Assembly: GCF_029227915.1 (NCBI RefSeq)
Contig: NC_079883.1
Coordinates: 1,860,001 to 1,924,000, forward strand
Direction of reading: 5' to 3'
DNA: 64,000 nucleotides
DNA from: Hydractinia symbiolongicarpus
Lineage: Eukaryota; Cnidaria; Hydrozoa; Anthoathecata; Hydractiniidae
In this document: positions 1-8,579 of the stretch, in pieces
Layout of the letters: every line of letters starts with the position of its first letter
How positions within the stretch are numbered: the stretch's first letter is position 1
Position numbers and translations under genes: made by a program
Notes under the pieces: generated by a model
Databases searched by the model: none
What the model saw: only the letters and a program-made list of their open reading frames with translations
What the model was told of the DNA's origin: nothing

Positions 1-1119
1 TTCCAGCAGTCATAACAAAGTGAGATCAATGTTAATTCTTTGAATCAATTTTATTTAATTTATCACATTTATAATGTGAAAGTCCAAAATCAGTTCAATT
101 AGGTCCCACAGTCAATCGTCCCACTTGTAAAAACAATGCAACCTAACAATATCTGAAAAATATCACTAAATACATGTTGGTACGAATATGTGACGCAACC
201 GTTGTAACTCAAACAGATTGAGAACGTTCGAAATTTAATGAAACTTAGTTTTAGAAAATGGCTCTAAATTTTTAGCGCGCGCTGGCGCCTTCGATTGGTA
301 CCACTGTAAAAAATGACTTATTGATCTAAATATTTAAATAAAGAGCTAACAGAGCGCCTAGTGTAACTGCGGAGTTCCAGCAGTCATCCCAAAGTAAGTA
401 GAATGTTAATTCTTTGAGTCCATTTTTTTCATTTATCACATTTATAACGTCAAAGTCCAGAATCAGTTCAATTAGGTGCCACAGTCAGTCGTTCCACTTC
501 TAAAACCAATGCAACCTAGCAATATTGGAAAAACACCGCTAAGTACGTGTTGGTAAAAATATGTGACGCAAACGTTGTAACTCAAACGGACTGATACGGA
601 TCGAAAGTCAATGAAATATAGTTTTATAAACTGTCTTTCTTTCTTCAGCGCGCGCTGACGGCTTTGATTGGTCCCACTATAAAAAATGACTTATTGATCT
701 AAATATTTAAATAAAGAGCTAACACAGCGTGTAGTGTAACTGGAGATTTCCAGAAGTCATTCCAAAGTAAGAAGAATGTTAATTGTTGGAGTCCAATTGT
801 CCCATTATCACATTTATAAGGTAAATGTACAAAATAAATTCAACTAGGTCCCACGGTCAATCGTTTTACTTCTAAAATTAATGCAACCTAGTAATATCAG
901 AAAAATATCGCTAAGTACATGTTGTTACGTATAAGTGACGCAAGCGTTGTAACTCAAACGGACTGATACCGTTAAAAAGTGAATGAAAGTTAGTTTTTGA
1001 AACTGCCTCTATTATCTCAGCGCACGCTGACGGCTTCGATTGGTACCACTATAAAAAATGACTTATTGATCTAAATATTTAAATAAAGAACTAACAGAGC
1101 ACCCAGTGTAACTGCGGAG
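1..1119 (-). repeat. 1119-bp trimeric higher-order repeat unit
   Basis: Three distinct monomers (from 1, 375 and 748) form one unit. The next copy begins at 1120: monomer 4 (1120-1493) is closest to monomer 1 (shared CATAACAAAGTGAGATCAAT), and the first part of monomer 5 (from 1494) is closest to monomer 2 (shared TCATCCCAAAGTAAGTAGA). The offset is 1119-1120 bp. Only one full unit plus part of a second is present before the LINE junction. Confidence 0.85.
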
Positions 1120-1493
1120 TTCCAGCACTCATAACAAAGTGAGATCAATGTTAATTCTTTGAGTCAATTTAATTTAATTTATCACATTTATAATGTGAAA
1201 GTCCAAAATCATTTCAATTAGGTCCCACAATCAATCGTCCCACTTGTAAAACCAATGCAACCTAACAATATCTAAAAAATATCACTAAATACATGTTGGT
1301 ACGAATATGTGACGCAACCGTTGTAACTCAAACAGACTGAGAACGTTCGAAATTTAATGAAACTTAGTTTTAGAAAATGTCTCTAAATTTTTAGCGCGCG
1401 CTGGCGCCTTCGATTGGTACCACTGTAAAAAATGACTTATTGATCTAAATATTTAAATAAAGAGCTAACAGAGCGCCCAGTGTAACTGCGGAG

Positions 1494-1780
1494 TTCCAGC
1501 AGTCATCCCAAAGTAAGTAGAGTGTTAATTCTTTGAGTCCATTTTTTTCATTTATCACATTTATAACGTCAAAGTCCAGAATCAGTTCAATTAGGTGCCA
1601 CAGTCAATCGTTCCACTTCTAAAACCAATGCAACCTAGCAATATTGGAAAAACACCGCTAAGTACGTGTTGGTACAAATATGTGACGCAACCGTTGTAAC
1701 TCAAACGGACTGATACCGGTAAAAAGTGAATGAAAGGTAGTTTTTGAAACTGCCTCTATTTTCTCAGCGCACGCTGACGG
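1494..1780 (-). repeat. Chimeric partial satellite monomer at the LINE junction
   Basis: The first ~200 bp matches monomer 2 (375-747) at offset 1119. From about 1712 the sequence instead matches monomer 3 (748-1119) at offset 747, sharing ACTGATACCG followed by TAAAAAGTGAATGAAA and then the CTCAGCGCACGCTGACGG box. The switch lies between about 1693 and 1716, in a stretch nearly identical in both parents. This is the footprint of an exchange or conversion event. The monomer is cut at 1780 and lacks the remaining ~85 bp. Confidence 0.75.
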
Positions 1781-4504
1781 GTTAATTGAATATGTTAAGA
1801 AAGGAATAGCCTGTAGACAAGTTAATGATTTGGGTATAACAAATAATGAAATCATTTGCTCAGAATTAACGATAAGAAATAAAAAATGGACAGTTATCAG
1901 TATTTATAGACCACCTCATTATTCAAACTTAAACAACTTTTTTGAGGAATTAGAGATAGCTTTAAATAAAGCTCTATCTAAAGTCGAAAACATAATAATT
2001 ATGGGTGATATAAATATCGATTGCCATAACTCGAACGATTCTGGTTTCGAAACCTTAAATAATTTCTGTGATATTTTTAGTCTTGAAAATCTTGTCAAAA
2101 ACAAAACCTGTTTTGCTAGTCCTAACGGAACAGCTATAGATGTCATTCTTACAAATAGACCCAGATGTTTTCAACACACACTAACATGTGAAACAGGATT
2201 AAGTGATCATCATCAAATGGTAACAACATTTTTAAAGTCTCATTTAGCACGCTTAGCATCCAAGAAAATTATTTACAGAAGTTACAAAAATTTTAATGAA
2301 GTCAACTTTTTACGTGATGTTGAGAACGCAAATTTTATTTGTAATAGTAAAGATCCTGAACTGAATTATGAAAACCTCATCAATGTTTTCACATCTATCA
2401 TAGAAAAGCATGCCCCACAGAAGCAAAAAACTCTGCGTGGAAACGAGGCACCATTTATGACAAAAGAGTTAAAAAAGGCAATATATACAAGGTCTAGGTT
2501 CAAAAATAAATACAATAAAAATCCTACTTCTGAAAACAAAATCACGTACACGAAACAGAGAAACAAGTGTGTAAATTTACGCAAAAAGGCTATCAAAAAC
2601 CATTTCAAAAGGGTAACAGAATCAGGTTTTATTTCCAAAAAAACGTTTTGGGAAACTGTTAAACCCTTGATATCAAATAAAAGTGGAATAAGCAAAGGAG
2701 ATATAGCGATCGTTCAAAATGAAAGTTTAGTTACTGATAAAAAACAGCTAACCAAACTTTTCAACGAATACTACATCAATATTTTAGAAAATTCTTGTGG
2801 CATGAAACCAAATCCTATAAAATATAAGAATGTAAATGATAAGTCAAAAATGATTGAAGAAATTGTTGATAGTTTTGAAAATCATCCAAGTATCATTAAA
2901 ATAAAGGAAATCAATGATTCTAACAACAATGAGAACTTCACATTCCAAGAAGTTGATGAAAATACAATTTCTAAACTGTTTAATGATTTAAACACCAAAG
3001 TATCAACAGGTGAAGATACAATACCATCAAAGCTGACAAAATTAGCAAAAAGGCACCTAGTAACGCCACTAACAGATGCTATAAATAGTAGCATAGTTTC
3101 AAACAAATTTCCAAGCAAAGCTAAGCGAGCTGCTGTAACGCCATTGGATAAGGGAGGAAAAGATAAAACTAAAATATCAAACTACAGGCCTGTCAGTGTT
3201 TTAAATGTTTTTTCTAAATTTTACGAAAGGGTTATGAAAGAACAAATAACCGCTTATATGGAATCAAAATTGTCGACCTTTCTCTCCGCCTATAGGAAAT
3301 GCTATAGTACCCAACAAGTACTAATTCGCTTAATAGAGGAATGGAAGAGTAAACTTGATAAGAATTATGTGGTGGGTGCGATCTTGATGGATCTTTCAAA
3401 AGCTTTTGACTGTGTACCACATGACTTACTAATTGCGAAACTAGCTGCTTATGGATTTGACAATAAGTCTCTTCAATTCATTCTATCTTATCTTACTGAT
3501 AGAGAGCAAGCCACTCGAATAAATGGGATCTATAGTCTATTTCAAATTATCTTATCTGGTGTACCACAAGGTTCTATTTTGGGACCTATCATATTCAATA
3601 TATTCATAAATGATTTGTTTCTTTTTATAGAAAAATATAAGCTACATAATTACGCTGATGATAACACAATATCCAACTTCTCAAATTCTATTCCTACTTT
3701 GATAAATACTTTAGAAAACGAAGCTAAAACTACCCTCTCCTGGTTAAAAGAGAATAAAATGATTGCAAACCCTGAAAAGTTTCACTCGATAATTCTGACA
3801 AAGAATAAGGCAGATAATTTAGGTCTAAAATTTAATATAGGAAATAAAACTATTGAAAGTGAAAATAACGTGAAATTACTAGGTGTGACTATAGACAATA
3901 AATTAAATTTTGACAGACACGTTAGTGATTTGTGTCGCAAAGCATCAGCCCAACTAAATGCCTTATTTCGATTTAGAAGTTTCTTATCCTTTCAAGCAAA
4001 ATATATTTTAGTTCAAAGTTTTATCTACGCAAATTTCAATTATTGTTCCCTTATATGGCATTTTTCTTCTTCTAAATCTTTATCTAAAGTCGAAATGATA
4101 CAAAAACGAGCATTAAGATTTCTGTATAATGATACGGTAAGTACATACGAAAATTTACTTAAAAATTCCAGCAAGAGTCACATGAATGTAAATCGCTTAC
4201 GGTCATTGTGTATAGAAATCTCTAAAACTATAAATAACAGCAGCCCTCTTTTTATGAAAGATATATTTTGTTTAAATGATAACGGTAGGAAAGTCAGAGA
4301 ACAAAATACAAATAATTTGGTAGTCTCAAGGAAAAGGACCAATAATATTTTGGAACTAATAGCTTATCAGCCCTGGGACCAAAGATTGGTAATAACCTAC
4401 CATCACATTTGAAACGATGTGACAACCTTAAAGTTTTTAAAAGCATGATTAAAATGTGGGACGGATCTAAATGTAACTGTGATGAATGTAAGGTCCCTTT
4501 ATAG
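1781..4504 (+). pseudogene. LINE ORF2 fragment: endonuclease (partial) and reverse transcriptase, frameshifted near the 3' end
   Basis: The encoded polyprotein would nick target DNA and copy the element RNA into cDNA in the nucleus. Residues are numbered from the codon at 1830 (a TTG, not a genuine start; the frame is open back through the junction to a stop at 1731). Endonuclease remnant: YRPP at 26-29, GDINID at 59-64, and SDHH at 125-128 with the catalytic Asp-His pair. Reverse transcriptase: NYRPVS at 451-456, LMDLSKAFD at 519-527, SGVPQGSILGP at 576-586, catalytic YADD at 608-611, WLKENK from 638, and KLLGV at 682-686. The long frame ends at a TGA at 4410-4412. The following sequence in the neighbouring frame, through 4502-4504 TAG, reads like the family's usual end (a GPKIGNNLPSHL stretch, then WDGSKCNCDECK). 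A one-base loss in the T run at 4348-4351 probably explains this. The catalytic motifs look intact, but the missing 5' part makes the copy non-autonomous. Confidence 0.93.
4348..4351 (+). other. Probable single-base frameshift in the LINE ORF
   Basis: A run of four T lies between AATAATA and GGAACTAATAGC. Upstream the frame is coding-like. Downstream the original frame gives an unconserved tail and stops at 4412, whereas the neighbouring frame gives a typical LINE C-terminus up to 4504. One extra T here would join the two frames. A sequencing or assembly error in a homopolymer is an alternative explanation. Confidence 0.7.
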
Positions 4505-4683
4505 AACTTTGTTGTTATTATTGTTTATATATATAAAAAAAAATGATTTTATTTAATTGTAAACATAAAAAAAATTTAGTCGATTTAGATTAGTTTTCTT
4601 AATTACTTTTTTTTTGGAAACTATTGTAAATATGTGAATAATCGACTTTAAATAAATTGAAAAGAAAAAAGAAAAAAAAAAGA
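4505..4683 (+). other. LINE 3' UTR with polyadenylation signal and A-rich tail
   Basis: This is AT-rich non-coding sequence after the predicted element stop. It has short A runs, an AATAAA hexamer at 4651-4656, and an A-rich tail interrupted by single G residues at about 4660-4683. The position and composition fit the 3' terminus of a retrotransposed transcript. The exact 3' end is uncertain by several bases because the flank continues A-rich. Confidence 0.75.
4651..4656 (+). promoter_or_regulatory. AATAAA polyadenylation signal of the LINE
   Basis: A canonical hexamer lies within ~10 bp of the start of the A-rich tail. The spacing is short but normal for LINE 3' ends, whose tail is copied from the polyadenylated RNA. 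Confidence 0.6.
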
Positions 4684-5265
4684 ATAAGTTACAGTCACAT
4701 TCTTAGCAAAGACCACTAAGATTAGCTTACATGTAAAAAGCAACATAAAACTGAAGCTAACATAAGGTAGCTACAGCAGCTAATAGCTGGTCACTTAAAT
4801 ATAAACTGGAGACTTAGCTAGGTATAAAGAACATAGCTACATATTTATAAATTCCTAGCAACCTAGCTAGTTGTTGTTGGTGTGGTTGATGCTAGCTAAC
4901 AATCATGTCTCGCATCAATAATATCATCAAAACTTTAAAAAACATAAACAGACCTTATAGAAACCTTTCTATACTTCATTTATATACCATGCCCCTTTTT
5001 AAATGGTTTTGTAAAGATTTATTTTGAAGGCAAGAGAAGACAAATGCTTAAAAAAGACAGCCATCTTTTTTGCAAACACAATTTCCGTTACTTTGTGCTA
5101 GAACTTCATTTAACAAACCACACAAACTCGCGGCTTTTCACGACAAAGAAGACATATTTTTTTCGGCAACATCAAAGATTTTTTTCGGCAACATCAAAGG
5201 GAAATGACGATATCAACTTTGCCTGTTACAGACACACAGACACACTCTCCGTATTATTATAAGAG
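4684..5265. other. Non-satellite spacer between LINE and right satellite array
   Basis: About 580 bp resembles neither the satellite nor the LINE ORF. The segment 4715-4910 is rich in TAGCT/AGCTA words, for example CTAGCAACCTAGCTAG at 4853-4868 and GATGCTAGCTAACA near 4888, suggesting a degenerate low-complexity or short-repeat origin. The rest is AT-rich. A 40-codon frame at 4905-5027 and a 72-codon frame at 5044-5262 show no recognisable motif and are not called as genes. The segment could be residual unique DNA, a second unrecognised mobile element, or LINE-transduced 3' flank. The spacer ends exactly where ATTTAGTTCGATAAG starts the satellite at 5266. Confidence 0.7.
5157..5199 (+). repeat. 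22-bp direct repeat, two copies
   Basis: TTTTTCGGCAACATCAAAG occurs twice in tandem inside the spacer, with CGGCAAC at 5164 and again at 5186. The copies are essentially perfect apart from T-run length. It is a local slippage-type duplication not found in the satellite. Confidence 0.85.
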
Positions 5266-6757
5266 ATTTAGTTCGATAAGTCATTTTTCATAGTGAGACC
5301 AATCGAAACCGGTAGTGCGCGCCGAGGAAATAGAAATACTTTCTAAAACTACATTTCATTGACTTTCGAACGGTATCAGTCCGTTTGAGTTACAACGGCT
5401 GCGTCACATATTCGAACCAGCATGTATTTAGCGATAGTATTCTGATGTTACTAGGTTGCATTGGCTTTAGAAGTGAAACAAATGACCGTGGGACCTAGCT
5501 GAACTGATTTTGGACTTTTAACTTATCAATGTGATAAATGAGACAATTGGACGCCAACAATTAACATTCTACTTACTTCGGGATGACTTCTTGAACTCTG
5601 CAGTAACACTGGACGTTGTGTTGGCTCTTTATTTAAATATTTAGTTCGATAAGTCATTTCTCACAGTGGGACCAATCGAAGCCGTAAGTGCGCGCCGAGG
5701 AAATAGAGACACTTTCTAAAACTACATTTTATTGACTTTCGAACGGTATCAGTCCGCTTGAGTTATAACGGCTTCGTCACATATTAGTACCAGCATGTAT
5801 TTAGCGACATTTTGCCGACATTACTAGGTTGCATTGGTTTTAAAAGTGAAACTAATAAACGCGGGACCTAGTTGAACTGATTTTGGTCTTTTATCTTATA
5901 AATTTGATAAATGAAACAATTAGACACCAATAATTAAGATTCTTCATACTTTGTCATGAATGCTGAAACTCCGCAGTTACACTGGACGCTGTGTTAGCTC
6001 TTTATTTAAACATTTAGTTCGATAAGTCATCTTTCAGAATGATACGAATCGAAGACGTTAGTGCGCGCCTAGGAAATAGAGACATTTTCTAAAGCTACAT
6101 TTCATTGACTTTCGGACGGTATCATTCCGTTTGAGTTACAACGGCTGCGTCACATATTAGTACCAACATGTATTTAACCATAGTATTCTGATGTTACTAG
6201 GCTGCATTGGCTTTAGAAGTGAAACAATTAACCGTGGGACATAGCTGAACTGATTTTGGACTTTTACCTTATCAATGTGATAAATGGGACAATTGGATTC
6301 CAACAACTAACATTCTACTTACTTTGAGATGACTTCTTCAACTCTGCAGTAACAATTGGCGTTGTGTTGGCTCTTTATTTAAATATTTAGTTCGATAAGT
6401 CATTTCTCACAGTGGGACCAATCGAAGCTGTTAGTGCGCGCCGAGGAAATAGAGACACTTTCAAAAAGTACATTTCATTGACTTTCGAACGGTATCAGTC
6501 CGTTTGAGTTACAACGGCCACGTCACGTATTCGTACCAACATGTATTTAGCGAGATTTTCCTGTTATTACTAGGTTGCATTGGTTTTAAAAGTGAAACTA
6601 TTGAACGTGGGAGCTAATTGTATTGATTTTGGACTTTTACGCTATAAATGTTATAAATGGAACAATTGCACTAGAACAATTATCATTCTTCTTACTTTGG
6701 CATGAATGCTGAAATTCCGCAATAACACTGGACGTTGTGTTGGCTCTTTATTTAAAT
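5266..6757 (+). repeat. 746-bp dimeric repeat, two copies
   Basis: Copies at 5266-6011 and 6012-6757 pair by type. The first monomer of each has a CTTATCAATGTGATAAATG stretch, a CTTACTT(T/C) segment and an odd CTGCAGTAAC end. The second has GCGCGCCGAGGAAATAGAGA. The repeat is more diverged than the HORs further right, which suggests an older array edge beside the spacer. Confidence 0.65.
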
Positions 6758-8579
6758 ATTTAGTTCGATAAGTCATTTTTCAGAGTGGGACCAATCGAAG
6801 CCGTTAGTGTGCGCCTAGGAAAAAGAGACATTTTCTAAAACTACATTTCATTGACTTTCGAACGGTATCAGTCCGTTTGAGTTACAACGGCTGCGTCACA
6901 TATTCGTACCAATATGTATTTAGCGATATTTTTTGAAATTACTAGATTGCATTGGTTTTAGAAGTGAAACAATTGACCGTGGGCCTAGTTGAACTGACTT
7001 TTGCCTTTTACCTTATAAATGTGACAAGTGCACTCCAACAATTAACATTCTACGTACTTTGGGATGACTTCTGGAACTCTGCAGTTACACTGTGCGCTCT
7101 GTTAGCTCTTTATTTAAATATTTACATCAATAAGTCATTTTTTACAGTGGTACCAATCGAAGCCTTCAGTGTGCCCTGAAAAAATAGAGGCGGTTTCAAA
7201 AACGACATTTCATTGACTTTCGAACGGTTTCAGTCCGTTTGAGTTACAACGGCCATGTCACATATTCGTACCAACATGTATTTAGCGAGATTTTCCTGAT
7301 ATTACTGGGTTGCATTGGTTTTAAAAGTGAAACTATTGAACGTGGGACCTAATTGTATTGATTTTGGACTTTTACGTTATAAATGTTATAAATGGAACAA
7401 TTGCACTAGAACAATCATCATTCTTCTTACTTTGGCATGAATGTTGAAATTCTGCAATAACACTGGACGTTATGTTGGCTCTTTATTTAAATATTTAGTT
7501 CGATAAGTCATTTTTCAGAGTGGGACCAATCAAAGCCGTTAGTGTGCGCCTAGGATATAGAGACACTTTCGAAAAGTACATTTCATTGACTTTCGAACGG
7601 TATCAGTCCGTTTGAGTCACAACCGCTGCGTCACATATTCGTACCAACATGTATTTCGCGATATTTTTTGATATTTCTAAGTTGAATTGGTTTTAGAAGT
7701 GAAACAATTGACCGTGGGACCTAGTTGAACTGACTTTTGCCTTTTACCTTATAAATGTGACAAGTGCACTCCGACAATTAGCATTCTACGTACTTTATGA
7801 TGACTTCTGGAACTCTGCAGTTACACTTGGCGCTCTGTTAGCTCTTTATTTAAATATTTAGATCAATAAGTCATTTTTTACAGTGGCACCAATCCAAGCC
7901 GTCAGAGTGCCCTGAAAAAATAGAGGCAGTTTCAAAAACTACATTTCATTGACTTTCAAACGGTTTCAGTCCGTTTGAGTTACAACGGCCACGTCACATA
8001 TTCGTACCAACATGTATTTAGCGAGATTTTCCTGATATTACTAGGTTGCATTGGTTTTAAAAGTGAAACTATTGAACGTGGGACCTAATTGTATTGATTT
8101 TGGACTTTTACGTCATAAATGTTATAAATGGAACAATTGCACTAGAACAATCATCATTCTTCTTACTTTGGCATGAATGCTGAAATTCCGCAATAACACT
8201 GGACGTTGTGTTGGCTCTTTATTTAAATATTTAGTTCGATAAGTCATTTTCCAGAGTGGGACCAATCGAAGCCGTTAGTGTGCGCCTAGGAAATAGAGAC
8301 ACTTTCGAAAAGTACATTTCATTGACTTTCGAACGGTATCAGTCCGGGTGAGTCACAACCGCTGCGTCACATATTCCTACCAACATGTATTTAGCGATAT
8401 TTTTTGATATTACTAGGTTGCATTGGTTTTAGAAGTGAAACAATTGACCGTGGGACCTAGTTGAACTGACTTTTGCCTTTCACCTTATAAAGTGACAAGT
8501 GCAATGCAACAATTAACATTCTGCGTACTTTGGGATGACTTCTGGAACTCCGCAGTTACACTGGGCGCTCTGTCAGCTC
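6747..8579 (+). repeat. Satellite block of alternating 362- and 373-bp monomers
   Basis: Box positions 6747, 7109, 7482, 7845, 8218 and 8580 give spacings of 362, 373, 363, 373 and 362. The shorter monomers carry GTGACAAGTGCACTCC where the longer ones have a longer GATAAATGGAACAATT-type segment. The strict alternation is effectively a ~735-bp dimer. Bases ~7260-8478 reappear at ~12435-13653 (offset 5175). Confidence 0.8.
7260..8478 (+). repeat. Duplicated block, copy 1 (partner at offset +5175)
   Basis: This block is near-identical to 12435-13653. Shared diagnostic variants are ATTCTGCAATAAC, CAATCAAAGCCGTTAGTGTG, TTTCGCGATATTTTTTGATA and CAGAGTGCCCTGA, none of which occur together in the intervening tetramers. 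It diverges near 8478, where copy 1 has ACCTTATAAAGTGAC and copy 2 has ACCTTATAAATGTGAC. Confidence 0.8.

Larger units (their letters stand above)
1..1780 (-). repeat. Satellite array, left segment (inverted relative to the right array)
   Basis: This segment holds about 4.8 tandem monomers starting near 1, 375, 748, 1120 and 1494, a period of 372-374 bp. Each monomer is the reverse complement of the units that fill 5266-64000. For example, GAGCTAACAGAGCGCC here reads GGCGCTCTGTTAGCTC there. Every unit carries the TATTTAAATA box and a GC-rich box related to TCAGCGCGCGCTGA. The array stops abruptly at 1780 inside a monomer, just after GCGCACGCTGACGG, where retrotransposon sequence begins. No gene is seen in it. 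Short frames open on either strand are repeat shadows. Confidence 0.97.
1781..4683 (+). mobile_element. 5'-truncated non-LTR retrotransposon (LINE, CR1/Jockey-like)
   Basis: This ~2.9-kb insert interrupts the satellite. It contains the second half of an apurinic-type endonuclease, a complete reverse transcriptase region and a C-terminal segment, then a ~180-bp 3' UTR with AATAAA at 4651-4656 and an A-rich tail at about 4660-4683. The 5' end is missing: the reading frame is already open at the junction, with no start codon, 5' UTR, ORF1 or N-terminal endonuclease. Such 5' truncation is typical of target-primed reverse transcription. No target-site duplication is visible, because the left flank is satellite and the right flank is unrelated DNA. 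Clade assignment to CR1/Jockey rests on the overall look of the RT motifs and is tentative. Confidence 0.93.

Noticed and set aside
1658-1855. 65-codon minus-strand open frame spanning satellite and LINE
   Set aside because: It crosses the satellite/LINE junction and is composed of satellite frame plus antisense LINE; no coding support.
1919-3420. Four minus-strand open frames of 62-109 codons within the LINE
   Set aside because: They are antisense shadows of the reverse transcriptase ORF, with no motif.
1760-4700. Target-site duplication flanking the LINE
   Set aside because: No matching direct repeat was found between the bases before 1781 and those after ~4684. The right flank is not satellite, so none can be claimed.
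5044-5262. 72-codon open frame in the spacer
   Set aside because: No recognisable domain, AT-rich low-complexity composition, and it overlaps the 22-bp direct repeat. A 40-codon frame at 4905-5027 was dismissed for the same reasons.
5360-5385. CENP-B box in the TTTCGAACGGTATCAGTCCG segment
   Set aside because: The CENP-B box needs TTCG, four bases, A, two bases, CGGG. Here the base after TTCGAACG is G and the CGGG is absent, so the match fails.
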